From Onchidella celtica (lineage: Eukaryota; Mollusca; Gastropoda; Systellommatophora; Onchidiidae), in the NCBI GenBank assembly GCA_963931925.1, contig OZ007575.1, positions 32,800,894 through 32,864,893 on the forward strand: DNA of 64,000 nucleotides, in the 5' to 3' direction. Each line of letters opens with the position of its first letter. Positions within the stretch are counted from its first letter, which is position 1. Positions 1 through 11,994 of the stretch are shown one piece after another. The notes below the pieces were generated by a model. The model saw only the letters and a list, made by a program, of their open reading frames with translations, searched no databases and had not been told where the DNA came from. Both the position numbers and the translations under genes were made by a program.

Positions 1-394
1 GCGTTTAAGCCCGGACTAAATTCCTGGTGTAGTTTTTATGATTGTTGGAGTGTTGCGTATCGGTGTAGCAATCGATACTCAGTATCGAAGGCTGGCATGA
101 CGTCTGATCATTTATTTTCATGGCCTTTAAGCGAGACTCTCACAATTTTGGTATATCTAGGCCTAGGCCTACTGTTTTTTATCCTGTCAAGCTGCATGGA
201 TCCCGTGATGTATGTTTATAATATAATTGTTATGGATGGCGATTCCGCAACCTCTTTACTGGGCGCGAGCAAAACCGATACACAGTATCGAATATGCTAT
301 TTCCTATGAGCGTGGCCTGTTTGAAAGTAAACAAGACATTTGCTCAGCTTGATGCTGACAATGTTACACAGACAATGTTGTGTATACCCTGAAG

Positions 395-596
395 GGGTTA
401 GGGGAGGTCCTCCGCCCGACCGCGCCAGTCAAGAAAACACACTAAAGAGGGGACTTTTGAGCGGGCTTATCGAATGGTTGGGTTTAGTATTTGTATGGGA
501 CAAAGAAAGAACAAAAGCGCGGGTTAGGGGAGGTCATCATATTAATTATGTTTGTTTACATTTTGGTAAGTGGCGCGGACGGGGGGAAGACCTTCC
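395..596. mobile_element. Small non-autonomous DNA transposon (MITE), copy C
   Basis: The left end (GGGTTAGGGGAGGTCCTCCG) and the right end (ggcgcggacggggggaagac followed by cttcc) form terminal inverted repeats. The flanks CCCTGAAG (387-394) and CCCTGAAA (597-604) look like an 8-bp target duplication with one later substitution. The terminal ~40 bases match the ends of the copies at 41164-41396 and 43190-43443, but the interior differs. There is no coding capacity. Confidence 0.6.
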
Positions 597-604
597 CCCT
601 GAAA

Positions 605-1712
605 TTTTGCGACCATGATTGTCCGGTGAGCGAATAGTTAAAAAAACTCAGCATTTGTCTAACCTGTCTTTGCAGTCTCTCAATCTTTTTTGTTTTGTTT
701 GCCACTCACCGTTCGGAGAACGGGTGCATTTACTAGTAATAATAAAGCTGCAAACGTTTAAAGTGGAACTTCTCAGTTGTGCAAACGTGGACGAGTAATA
801 AAATTATGCAAGGACTAAAGCTATAGATATACAGTTCTAATTTTTTGTTCTTGTCTATTTTAGAACTGAATCAAAGTCGGTCTCTTTGTTTCGAGGATTC
901 TAACAAAGAATACACACCTATATAGAAAAGGACAGTTCTGTTTCCATGTTCCTACCTTCATTTTCTTTTGAGAATCTGCATTCATGCGAGTTTTTCGACA
1001 GTTCTAAATGCAGTTTTATATTAGAAAGAAAGGTAAAACTAGAATCTTATGTCTTAAATTTTTCTAGTAGCAAATCGCATTTGAATGGTTCCTGTTTTTA
1101 TTCTAACTTCCCTTCTGGTGAATCGCAACGAGGTTTGAGACAAACCTCCCGTTCATCACTTCATTCGAAGCCCATCCTGCTTCTTACGATGTCCAGTCTC
1201 TCACCCACGCACTTCCTTTACTTTTTCTTTCTCTTCTGTCTTTCTTAATCTTCAAAGCGGTTTGTGATAAGTGCGATAGCCAAAATTTCATCATCGCTGT
1301 TAGAGTTCAGGATTCCCAATTCAGGAAGGGTGCATCCTCCAGTATTACGATGTGGGACGTGTCCCCTTAGTATCGGGGTTAATTGGGGTTCGACTGCATT
1401 ATAAATCGAGAGGTTTTATGTGGTGTTACTTGTTAATCTAAACTCTAACTTTCATACCATGCACTGGCACACTACAGAACAACCTGGGTAGATTTAGTTA
1501 AACAGACCTGCAGGGTCACAATTTATTACACTAAATATCCTAACAACGTTGGCTAGATCTAATTATGTGGAATGATAATTATCAGCAGCATCAATTTCAT
1601 AATCAATAATATGTCATTACAACTCTAGCTCTAAGGTTCCTCTAACATCATTCAACTTCTATGCTCGCTACCTATCTAATCACAATTCCTATATATGTCT
1701 AATATATAGACT
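605..1712. other. Non-coding stretch, no feature recognised
   Basis: AT-rich sequence with no splice-bounded exon, RNA gene or repeat that I can support. A 100-codon open frame at 946-1248 has skewed Ser/Phe composition, no recognisable motif and no splice context, and is treated as chance. Confidence 0.4.
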
Positions 1713-1820
1713 GCTATTGTATGGTGCTCACATAGAAGTAGGAAGTACATAGAAGAGTAAGCACGGGGATCCGGTATTCGTCAATGCGGGGGCCGCCATC
1801 TTGGTGCCAGTGTAGGGCAA
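1713..1820 (+). repeat. Left arm of a diverged long inverted repeat
   Basis: The sequence around ggtgctcacatagaagtagg, followed by aagtacatagaagagtaagc and later ggccgccatcttgg...tgtagggca, is the reverse complement of 4122-4237 with substitutions and small gaps. Both arms contain a variant of gtacatagaagagtaa and of the GCCGCCAT block. The arms enclose about 2.3 kb without a coding frame. They may be the ends of a decayed DNA transposon or two dispersed copies in opposite orientation; no target duplication was found. Confidence 0.5.
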
Positions 1821-3469
1821 GTGGGTGATCCCACTGCGCCGTGAACCGAGCGAGCAGTCACCTACACTAGCAATAGTAGCAGTAGCACAAGGGGAGGGGG
1901 AAATGGAAAGGCATGGCAATGAAACCGACTGAACGATAAAATTCATAGGGATCTGAGTTCTTACTATCCTCATGGAATAATTTCTAAACAATGATAACCT
2001 GATCCTTCGTTCTAGATCTAGATCGATTGGAAAGCTACCCCCGCCCTAACCGCTTTCTCTCTCTTTCTCAATCTCTCTTGTCTGCACCCAAAAGTAGAAT
2101 AATTGATAGACTTCGGAGATGAAATAATTCTAAAATATACCCAGATACTAATAATTTACCCAGGATTTAGAATACCCTTTCATTACCTGTATATATGTGC
2201 TATAACAACAATGGACGCATGATTTCAGTTTAGGAAAAGGTGGGGTACTGAAGTGGATTACAACCACTTTCATAGCCCACACTATCGATGATAAGAGTGA
2301 TTATTACGGTGTCTTCGATGGTATTTAAGATCATGACATTAAAAAACAAACAATTACAAGTAATCACCACAAAAGCTGAAATTGTTCATTCTTTTAAAAA
2401 CGATAATTTTGTCTGCTGTAGTAAAAGCACGGACTAAGTTGTAGTGTAAGTACTTGGACTTACTTGAGTCAGACTAATCAGCCCACCAAATAGGGTGCCA
2501 TTAATGCAATTTAAAAAAAAAGGAATGTTGAGGATTATTATCTCAACCAGATAGGAAATTTCACACCAAGAAACAGACCAATAGATCAAGTACAACTGAA
2601 GATTTACCAAATTAACCCCGTTGACAGAATTGACACACACACACACAAATTAAACAACTTTATCAAGTATCTCTTCACCAAGACAAGACAGCTTTAATGC
2701 AAATTCATTATTCACTGATACTATTTTCAACTCTGCGCCTCTTCCCTCATAATCACTCCTGTGCCCCCTGTCAGCATTATAAGAAATTTTGGAAATCAGT
2801 CACAGAAAATTAATACTCTCTTTTAAGTCTGCCATTAAATCCCAGTTCCAGTCATACAGAGTTCACCCTTAAGTTTTCTTCCAGAAATTGAAATAGCATG
2901 TTTTTCCTTTTTTAAAGATGATAATGAGAAAGAAATTTCAAATGTTTGTTACTGTTATTGATGTCATCATTTTTTAGTTTCTGTTAATATTTACATGGCA
3001 CATGATTGTTTGTTGTAAAAATAAAAATGTTTCATAACATCTTGATTATAGGCTATTTGAATGTAAGGGGAGGTTTGATTGTCTATAAACAACCAATCAC
3101 TTGAAATACATTTAAAAAAAACACTTTTGATACCTGAAATAATTACTTATTTTATCATGAGGAACTTATAGCTGTTTTCTACTACAAGGTACAAGCTGCT
3201 GTACAATTCATAAGATTTCAGCTTCCAACAATGGTGGAGTTGGACCACTCTTTTATTCAGGGTACCAATGTTCATAAAAAGCTTAGGTACATTGTCCATC
3301 ATGTTGAGCGTTAAATCATTCCCATAGAGTTCTTTGCATCCCGACCACACAGTCAAGAATATCATGAGTCCAAATTTATTCATATTATATAATTATGCCT
3401 ACCCGTTATCTTTTCAGAAAAGAACCAGGAAATTTGTAGAGAACTGGATAGATGTAATATTACATGTAT

Positions 3470-4015
3470 TACAGTAAACAAGTAACAATGATCAATGATG
3501 CATAGCAATGACCAAGGTGGAGGTGTGAGCTGACAAGTGCAGTCTGCTAGAGGAAAGAAGAATGCCACCACTTCTGGAGCTACATCATCCGATTTAGATC
3601 TAGCAGAGTAGCAATTAAAATCAAACTACACTGACGCAAGTGGTGAAAGGACGCATGAAACTACATGTATTCAATGGGAGTGGATACAAAGACTTATTAC
3701 AGAAAACAATTAACAATGATCAATGATGCATGAGCAAACATGGGAGTGTGACCTGACATGCGGTCTGCTAGGGTAAAGAACGCTAGACACGCCTCTTCTA
3801 GATTAAGATCTTACTATCAAACTCATAACTACGCTGGTGCAAGTAATGAAAAGAGACACGAAACCATCATAATATGAGACTGGGTGTATACGATATAGGC
3901 CCTAACTTACTAAGGCAACAGAAACAAACGACCTGGCAGTGACTTCTGCTAGGGTAAAGAACGCTACTTAACCACTTCCAAAACGCAAAGATTGTAAGAG
4001 CTGGTGAAATAATTC
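3470..4015. repeat. Three diverged tandem units of about 200-230 bp
   Basis: The landmarks 'acaatgatcaatgatgcat', 'gtgagctgacaagtgcagtc / gtgacctgacatgcggtc' and 'tctgctagggtaaagaacgct' recur near 3485/3540, 3710/3760 and 3930/3945, each followed by a variant of 'actacgctggtgcaagtaatgaaa'. The units are clearly homologous but well diverged. There is no coding capacity. Confidence 0.5.
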
Positions 4016-4121
4016 TAGCGCCGGTAGAGATGCATTAGTGAAAATAAACATAAACAAAATTAGCAGTGACTCGACGAGCGTACTTCGCTGTTTACATTTG
4101 GCGCTTCCCGTTACTACGTTA

Positions 4122-4237
4122 TGCCCTACATCGACAGAAAATGGCGGCGCCCGCGGAGTATTGAAGTTTTCTCTGCTGAAGAGCTTAGCGTTACTCTTCT
4201 ATGTACTTCTTACTTCTATGGGTGCTCAATATACCAA
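4122..4237 (-). repeat. Right arm of the diverged long inverted repeat
   Basis: This is the reverse-complement partner of 1713-1820 and contains atgtacttcttacttctatg and the atggcggcgcccgc block. An 83-codon frame over this arm (4038-4289) has no recognisable motif and is ascribed to the repeat. Confidence 0.5.
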
Positions 4238-4779
4238 TATTGTCTCTGGAGACATAAGGTCATCTCAGATATTTAGATTCAAGTTATAGGTCTAAGTCTT
4301 GCCCGTCGAAGCGACGTCGGCACAGTTACATGTAATTCAAGGATGGCCTGGTAACTCCCAGCCTCACCCAGACAATTCAAACACAATTTACAATTATGTA
4401 TCCATACGAAACTACTAAAACTATCTGCAGCTCTAGATGAGATTATGCTGCATACACGTGGGTGGACTCCTCATTCTCCTATCGGAAATATGCGTGCTCC
4501 GTTAAACATCACGAGCTTGGTCCGATATTCAACTTACAATTGTTCTGGCCGATTAAAGGCCAGAAACAGTATAGAAAGCGTGGTTCAGTTCAGTTAGACA
4601 TATGGATCCATGACAAGATCCCCATCAGGTCATGCAGTTAGTTGTACTTGGGCCCATCAAGCCGGGCTCACGCTTACCTCCTCACAGAAAGGCTATTCTG
4701 TCTGAAGTGAAGAAAGTAGCACGGACTGCCACGGACCGTAGGGTCTGCGCTGTATCGCGATTCTTCCGCTAACCTTCAT

Positions 4780-5000
4780 TGGTTAGCCCTTTTACCTATA
4801 TTATAATTTATTTGCATACTACTGCTTATCACGGGGTCGAGAACTGCTCTGTCATTCCTAGCTATACATTTATTCTATCTCGCCCCACTTTCTTTCCATC
4901 TATAAGAAAAAGAGTGTTACAAAACAAGCTGCCCACGAGAACAGCTCAAGGACAAATTACGCTGGCCATAATCAACAAGATCGTAAAAAATTAACACACT
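4780..5000 (+). repeat. Partial copy of dispersed repeat family X
   Basis: The stretch from about 'ctttctttccatctataaga' through 'gttacaaaacaagctgccca' to 'cgtaaaaaattaacacac' aligns with the reverse complement of about 30350-30520, the distal end of the longest copy at 30.35-32.3 kb. Identity is moderate. No function is assigned. Confidence 0.45.
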
Positions 5001-5385
5001 AACTTCGTGACCTAGCACGGCATTTTTAACTTAACCTGCTCTTGACAATCGCTCAAACCGATTCACAGCTTGGGGATTTTGTTGAAGCAAGACCTCGTCA
5101 TAATAATTGTTAGACTTGAGTATATTTGATCCCAGCTGACACACTTCGAGAATATTAGAAAGGAAATTGGAGGAGCGCATTCACAGTTCTAGTTTAGGAA
5201 GGAGCCATACGTGTTGGAATAAAAAATAACAAACATTTTACGCACCCTTGAAACACAAAAGATAATTTTGAAATTGAATTTTAACAGAAAATATCGATTT
5301 CTGAAAAAGGGAAGAAATTTAGAAATGTAATTAGAATCCTGTACATATAGCTTAAGGTAACGAAAAGCATTCTAACTTCCTTTAG

Positions 5386-5603
5386 GTTGACGCTTAGTGA
5401 GAACGCCTCGGGCGGTACGCACTAGAAGGAGAAATGCATCAAATTCAACATTTTCGAAAGACAGGCCAATATTAAAGACCGGGAGTGTCTTTAATATCGC
5501 AGATACCCCAGAAGCAGCTAAATACCTGTTCTGTGATTCTTTGAGCCATTTTCTTGAATTGTTTTACCCTTCAATTTTTAATTCTTTTTTTTTTCGGCCC
5601 TGA
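5386..5603 (+). CDS. Candidate exon of an unidentified gene
   Basis: A polypyrimidine/AG signal (taacttcctttag, or the later gacgcttag ending at 5397) precedes an open frame beginning near RTPRAVRTRRRNASNSTFSK. The Arg/Ser-rich start and the later segment ILKTGSVFNIADTPEAAKYL look more protein-like than the surrounding chance frames. No clear donor follows: the frame runs into a Phe-rich tail and a stop at 5603. I do not recognise the family. It could be an exon, an exon remnant or chance. Confidence 0.25.
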
Positions 5604-5740
5604 CGATGGCACTTTCCATGTCAATGTTTGATTATGACTTTCCTTGTTTCCAATGTAGGTAAAAGAAATATTACATTAACAACCATATTAATTCTATCAA
5701 ACTTGGGCCATTTTCTTTTACCCCTCAAAAATGTTTACAG

Positions 5741-5832
5741 TAACAGCTGATGAACTGAGACACAGGCGTATTGGTCGAATCATTAACGCCCTGTCTGATG
5801 AAGAAACTGCCTATGGTGAAGGATCTTCAATC
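5741..5832 (+). CDS. Candidate internal exon of an unidentified gene
   Basis: The segment has a good acceptor (pyrimidine-rich ttttcttttacccctc, then tgtttacag ending at 5740) and a near-consensus donor (ATC|gtgagt after 5832). In between, one frame reads VTADELRHRRIGRIINALSD, then EETAYGEGSSI. It lies 140 bp downstream of the candidate exon at 5386-5603 on the same strand, so the two could belong to one gene. The protein is not recognised. A composition unlike the flanks and paired splice signals are the only support. Confidence 0.35.
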
Positions 5833-5924
5833 GTGAGTGACTTAAACTTTTTACTGGAAACAAATTTCAACAGACAGACAAGGATAAACATTAATAAATG
5901 TTGTAGAAAAGCCACAGCTGTAGT

Positions 5925-6020
5925 ACAACACGTCTAGTACATCATCTCTAGTACATGACCTCTAGCACATTACCTCCAGTATATCACATCTAGGACAACA
6001 CCTCTAGTACATCATCTTTC
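5925..6020. repeat. Minisatellite, 16-18-bp unit
   Basis: About five imperfect copies of a unit like 'catcatctctagtacat' follow head to tail (tctagtacatcatctctagt, then acatgacctctagcacatta and so on). Confidence 0.75.
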
Positions 6021-7359
6021 TCTCTGTCAAAACTGCAAAGTTAATATCCTAAGGAACATACCATCATAGTAATGATCTGACACTGACGCATATTAATTTC
6101 CAGTTTGCCTTAGAGCACCTTTTGACCTTGGCTCATATCTATGAGGCCAAGCAACAACCCACGGGCAGATAACCGTGAAACCGGTGATCGCAAACAACAG
6201 TGTGTCGTGTACAGGTGGACAACTGAATGAATGTCTGACATTCTTGCCTAGCGGACAGGAAAGTACTACTACTACCATTATACGGCAAAGAAAGAGATAA
6301 AAAAAGAAATCTTACAGTACCGGTAAACACTATAATCTTAAAGAGACGCAGTCTGGGAAACATGCACAGACAAAGTAAGACAGGTCAGGGATTGAGGGTG
6401 TGGCTTATTATTATTATTATTAGCCTGCAGGCGCATCAAGGAAAATGTCGGAACACTTTCTTCTGTTCAACTCAGTTGTGACTCAAAACCAACGATAATA
6501 TTTAAAAAAGCTGTTCCTTTTATTACCGGTACAGAAGTAGCGCACTGTCCCCAACCCAGTCCTCATTCCCAACCCTAAATTTTTTCGAATCCCTAACCCA
6601 GCCCTCCTACCCTTTCAACCAAAAGCAAACAAACAAAAGTAGGAAAATATAAAGAAAATCTGAAAGAATAATTAATCATAATTAATCATAGCTGCAGTTG
6701 TAAAGAGCATTTCGGGAAGAACTCTCTAGCTCGGGGGGCACAAAAGGCTTTAAAATACGTACCTCTAGTGCAAAAAAAACACAACAAAACAAAACAACAA
6801 CTTGGGGGAGGTACTTGTAACAACATTCATTAAAAATAGTGCGAACTTCCAGACCTTTCAAACTATGCTCATATTATGTCCACCTCTACGTCTTTCTACG
6901 CGTAATATGGTGTTTTGCAGCATTTAAGGCTCGGTGGCTAAAAAGCCTTTCAGGGTTACATAGTAGGCCTTACTTCCTTTGTACATGTAATAGGATTATT
7001 TAAAGATTATCGAATCCAGTAATCTCAAGAAAGCACACTAAAAGAGTGAGAAGAGATATTTTAAGTGATTAAACTTGAATGAAAAGTATCACAAACTCCA
7101 ATCCCAAACCTATCATCAAACCTGTCCCTGACCCTTAATTCTGTGCGTCATCCTACCGTGAGCCTGCTTGAGCTATATCCATAAATGAGCGACAAGTTTT
7201 ATTTATTGTACTTACTCATCCCTTCTCTCATTCACGAATGCATTCATTCATTCATCCATCGATTCTTTCAATTCATTCGTTCTTTCATTCATCTTTTCGC
7301 TCATTCACGTTCATTCATTCAATTTGTCGCCCACTCACATACTCTCTCACATACTAAAT
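6021..7359. other. Non-coding stretch with simple repeats
   Basis: No gene is seen. There is a short (TTA)n run near 6408-6422 and a CATT-rich simple-sequence tract at about 7228-7320, which accounts for the Phe/His/Ser-rich open frame over it. Confidence 0.5.
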
Positions 7360-7380
7360 CAGTGGTTCTCAGCGTGGGCG
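7360..7380 (+). repeat. hAT-like terminal motif next to a poly-C tract
   Basis: CAGTGGTTCTCAGCGTGGGC resembles the CAGTGGTTCTCA ends of many animal hAT transposons. It is followed by an 18-base C run. No matching inverted end was found within a plausible distance, so it may be an orphan end or coincidence. Confidence 0.3.
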
Positions 7381-7407
7381 ATATCCCACTCCCCCCCCCC
7401 CCCCCCC

Positions 7408-7694
7408 CGTCGCGATGTGGGTTAAGGGGAAAATTCGACTTACACTCTTACGAGGTCCGCTCCCACAATCGACGAACACACAAAGAAAATACTTTCGTTC
7501 TAAAAACTAAATAAATCAATTGATTTGAATTTCGGCAGAACTGTAGGGCAGTTTAATTACAGTATGTAACAATGATGGATATAAATATAAATATTAATTC
7601 AAAGGCAACTGAATTTCTAACTAAGCTGTGGAACTAAAAACTTTCTATAATACTGGTAACTTCATCTCATTATTTGCAGCTCATATGAAGCTTA
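7408..7694 (+). repeat. Dispersed repeat family X, copy 1, left part
   Basis: From gtcgcgatgtgggttaaggg through gaggtccgctcccacaatcg and caattgattt to the tcatatgaa near 7690, this is the reverse complement of about 31265-31555. The copy continues at 9314-10035, the two parts being separated by the solo LTR at 7700-9308. Confidence 0.75.
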
Positions 7695-7699
7695 AATAC

Positions 7700-9308
7700 T
7701 GTCACAAAGCGCAGTATGCAGGTGCAGACAATGGTACTGCAAATGCGGTTTGCAACCTTGGGATGTTCCAGCCTATGAGTGACCACAACACACCAATGGA
7801 AACAAGTGCTTTACAGTTATACACACAATAAATTTATTGGGACACGTGGGATGGGGGCTTAATTAATGTTAGTAAAATAGTCTAAATAACGTGACAGAAA
7901 AGATGGACAAATATTTCATACAGATATAAAATGACAATGATCCAAAGATAATAAATGTGACAACAATAACCTAAACTAACTACCCTGAAAGAAGAGGTTT
8001 CTGATTAATACAATGGAATGACCATAAAATGGATTATAGTATGCTACACTAAAACACAGATAAAAAGGTCGTTGTATATCTCACCAACTCTGCACTTAAA
8101 GAACGTTTCACACAGGATATATCCACACCCTACCAATAATTACTCTAACTAAAATGTTACTTTAAACTTGTCCTATATCTTGAATCTGTAAACTTGACGA
8201 TGATGGTCCTAAACCGAAGAATGTCCGGTCTCTTGGGAAACTGGACTCCACAAGATAATGTTCTCTTAAATTCACTGCAGGATACATTCAATTGCAAATA
8301 TGTCCTTACTCCACATAAAAAGCACTGTCCAGATCCACAAGATGACTACTAGAATTATATATAACTAATGTCCTGATAAGGCTCTGGTCACAGTCACAGG
8401 ATACATAACAGGATCGAAATGTCCTAACAATATGCACAGGATACTTTAAAACAGGTGGTTACTTTATGGTCTTGGCCTCTAGCCGTCCCGCTGTTCTATA
8501 CAATTAACAGAAACGCCGGGTACAATGCTCTACACGCGGACAGAAGCCTGCCTGGTCATGCTGAGACTTACAGGTCTAACACTGCCACAAGAAGCGAGTA
8601 CAACACTGGAAATTAACGAGTTCCTTAAGAACTTAAGATAATATGTGCAATATATGCACCGCGTACATGAGCTAACTTTAACTTTAAGCTTAGACACACG
8701 CCGCTCTAACCGAGCTTATTTCATGCTTTGACAAAGCAAGAAATATAATAATATACTATGACTAAGTCCTACGCGAACTTGAAAGTCATAAACGCTCTAT
8801 ACATGAGCTAACTTAACACACCGTATAGGCTATGTTAATATACGTCTGTGTCTTACAATAAGAACGACAGGCAGGTACCCCACTCTACGTGAGCAGGACC
8901 TCGCTCCACACGAGCTAAATTTTAATACAGGCCTTAATAGACAGTGTAAATACACGCCTGAGTTCTACAGGCAGGTACACTGCTTCGCACGAGCAGGACC
9001 TCGCAGTGAGTCTATCGCAAGCGGACTGACGACTCCAGATTTGCTCTGGAATATATACAGAAACTCAAAATTACAGAAAATTACAGAGGGGAAAACTGGG
9101 AGGTTCTAGCTAGCTCGAATTCGTGAGCCATAAAAACGTGCACAAAGATTCTACGGTGGCCAAACTCTGACGCTGGGGTATTAGGTGGACGGGTCAGAAA
9201 TAATTGCTCTACCCGCAGGTAGCCTGAGACATAACTTCGAACAATAGATCAGGAAGGTGGACCGATCGAACGGGCAAGTGGACGGTCATTACGCGGCATT
9301 TCGTTACA
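7700..9308. mobile_element. Solo LTR, 1609 bp
   Basis: The segment begins TGTCACAAAGCG, ends CATTTCGTTACA and is flanked by a perfect 5-bp direct repeat AATAC (7695-7699 and 9309-9313), as for a gypsy-type LTR insertion. The uninterrupted copy of the host repeat on the other strand near 31250-31275 runs straight across this point and so serves as the related empty site. There is no coding capacity, second LTR, primer-binding site or polypurine tract, so the element recombined to a solo LTR. Orientation is unsettled; a tata-like gtatatattcc on the minus strand near 9045-9055 weakly favours minus. Confidence 0.8.
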
Positions 9309-9313
9309 AATAC

Positions 9314-10035
9314 CAAAAAAGGATCCGCGCACGTGGCGACGGAAAATACAATTTAAATTCTATTATTTCTTATTTCCAATGAGACATGTTATAATATTAA
9401 AGTTCCTCAGTACACGCCATGGAGAATCCCAATCACACGTGCTTGTACAATAGTGCGTTGTCTGGCGTTAGCTCTTCAACAGTCTTCAAAGTAGCTGGAA
9501 CGTTTCAATTGCATTATGACAACTTAGTAATTGACTCTCACCATGCGGCCCTCACTAAGAGTGAGAGCGCTGGATATCATCGCTGTGGGTTCATATGTCA
9601 AACCAAGTGGGCTTAGGCTCTGGAGCTTCAATGGATCAACGCTCCTCACAACATGGACTGCTTAACTGCGTCTCTATGTCTCTCATCTGGCTGAGGACTA
9701 TCGCCGTCCACTTCGCAGATGGATGGTCTACATGTTGCAACTATCTAAGTTCTGTACGTGTTTAAATACTAAAGTCACACCTGCAACCTTCCGTCCAGAT
9801 TCATACATCTGATTGGTGGAGCCACGCGGGCTCAGCCTGCAGTATTAATTTATTCTAGTCACGGCCTTGCGCCAAAATCAAGGTCAATTTTACCTAGACA
9901 ATAAAATTTAAAATGTGAAAAATTAACTACTAAAATCTTTAAACCCCGTGCTTTCTACTCTTATGCACGAATTTCTGAACGCCAACTAAGCGTCACAATA
10001 AAACTACCCTTACTCGCCCCTTCTCTGTGTTAATC
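9314..10035 (+). repeat. Dispersed repeat family X, copy 1, right part
   Basis: This continues the alignment with the reverse complement of about 30545-31250. Landmarks are gatccgcgcacgtggcgacg, the cgtccacttcgcagatggat block, cttccgtccagattcataca, and aaaccccgtgctttctactc. The 65-codon frame at 9419-9616 lies inside it and is not matched as an open frame in the other copy. Confidence 0.75.
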
Positions 10036-10154
10036 AAAATCTTACGCATGTAAATTACAGTGAAAAAATTCGGTTTCGCGGCAACAGCGGGTTCTAAGGC
10101 GGATCAGGTTCTTAGGCGGCGAATTCTTAGACGAAGACTTGTACTAATGTGCAA

Positions 10155-10432
10155 ACTTGTGTCAATTCTATGTAGAATTCAAACATAAGATTGATGTAGA
10201 AAAATGACATCATTCCTATATCAGGTATATGTTGGGAAGTAGTATTCTCACCGGATTGCCAACATCGGAACAATGTCATTCTTATGTGCAAATTTGATGT
10301 CAATCCTATGTAGAATTTTTACATCTGATTGATGTAGAAAAAATGACACCATGATCTCTTCATAGGATTGAGGAATAAGGTTGTATTTTGATCGGGTTTG
10401 CTACGTCAGAAGGATGTTGTTGCTATATGGGT
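10155..10432 (+). repeat. Outlying block of the 20-21 kb satellite
   Basis: Two units of the satellite found at 20.43-21.62 kb. From aacatcggaacaatgtcatt to aggatgttgttgctatat (about 10258-10430) the sequence appears identical to about 21068-21236, in direct orientation and 10.8 kb away. Its right flank (gggtcaaaatctgatttgct) matches the reverse complement of about 20395-20425. Confidence 0.85.
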
Positions 10433-11153
10433 CAAAATCTGATTTGCTGTACACTGGTGTTTTCACCATACCAATCTATTAGTCCCTCGTCTGTTTTCCT
10501 ACAGAAAACTTGTTTGTCAACAGAAAATGGTAAAAATGATGCACAAATGGTGTATCTTTCCATTCACATCCTCTGTGTCTACTAAAAGCTATGTATAATT
10601 ATTCTATTGAAATGTAATGTGGGTGGATGGATCGAGATTTTTTAACAAAAAGTGTGACATTTTTAGGGGTGTTATGATCAAAGCTATATTCCATAAAACT
10701 GGAGACCTTGACACTTAATGTAAACAGGCTACAGCAATCCTGATATAACAGTCTAAATGTGTGTATGGCACGCTAGCCTCTTCTCTCGGCAAGGAGTGTG
10801 TATGGCGGGGTCAAAAGATCGCAGTTTGTACGTTACTTTTGGTGTTAACTTTCGTCAACATGATGCTTTCTGCTGGAAACGTGAATTTCTGACCGCTGGA
10901 CTTAAATCGCGGCGTGATTTTTATTGCATAACAGCCCCTTTGTCTTCACATAAAGAACGGAATCACGCACGTGGCCCGTCTTTGTCCTACAGAGCCAGGT
11001 AGTCAGCAGACCCGTCATCGTGTTTATAACCGGTAACGTACGCTGCTGGTAAGTGGCCGTTCGGCTCGAAGCATGCGGTCGCGATAGGTCCGCGGGTGAA
11101 TTTTCAAGAGCTGATTAGGTGATCTCAAAGGTGACTTGACACTTTCAACGGAT

Positions 11154-11181
11154 ATGGAGCAGAACGGCAACAAGACGATGG
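11154..11181 (+). CDS. Candidate first coding exon (nine codons)
   Basis: ATG GAG CAG AAC GGC AAC AAG ACG ATG G is followed by a consensus donor ggtaagt. About 200 bp upstream are locally rich in CpG (for example gcatgcggtcgcgataggtc), unlike the surrounding AT-rich DNA, as at a promoter. The peptide MEQNGNKTM is too short to identify and the partner exons are unknown. Downstream candidates at 18085 and 24280 on this strand cannot be linked with confidence. Confidence 0.3.
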
Positions 11182-11994
11182 GTAAGTTTGGTGTTTATTA
11201 TCACTCAAATAACGTACACCCACTTCCTCACTGAAGTATGTGCAATTTCAATATTGAATGAATTTATTGGACTGTGGGATCCAGCGAGAATCAGATGTGC
11301 GCTAAAAAAACAGAAATGCATGGTGTACGCATTATTTAAGGTCAAAACAACGGTTTTTTTCACAATTGCCCTCGTGTTTAATAACGAACACACTCTCAAA
11401 TGTGTGTAAAACTTGCGAAATGGAAATCAAGCGCCTTGGCCTTAAACATAATAAAGGTATAGTCCGTGTAAACACTTCTTGGCAACATGCCAAATGATCA
11501 GCGCGACGAGTCAGGGAAGATTGCTACACTAGTGCGTGCGTTATTGAAACCCTACAAGGTGGTGTGTTTACGTGACGAACGCCGTGATGTAAAAAGATTT
11601 TTTTTATTTCTTGCATTTAAAAGGCGACTTTCGCTCAGCGGATGTCTTTCTCATTATTGTCCATCACCCCATCCAATGCCCTGATATTGAACATGACTGG
11701 ATTATTTCCCGGTAGCTACATCTGGAGTTCGTTACGGCAACACGTATTGCATGGTGTTTAATAACGCACTGCATACTGCGGGGAAAAAAAATCAATAAAC
11801 GGTACCCTGTTGTACATTAAATTCGTAATGTGTCACTTGTGTCCGTCACACATAATGAAAATACAAATTTCCTACAATGATGTGATCATAAGTCTAAATT
11901 GGATGATAACATCAATGGATGTTCGTAACGTAAACCCGAAATGTTTTGTGTTTCAATGGCATACCGATCTCAACGAAAGTTTTTCTTTTGTTGT

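Noticed and set aside
946-1248. 100-codon frame, Ser/Phe-rich
   Set aside because: No splice context, motif or repeat match; length is compatible with chance.
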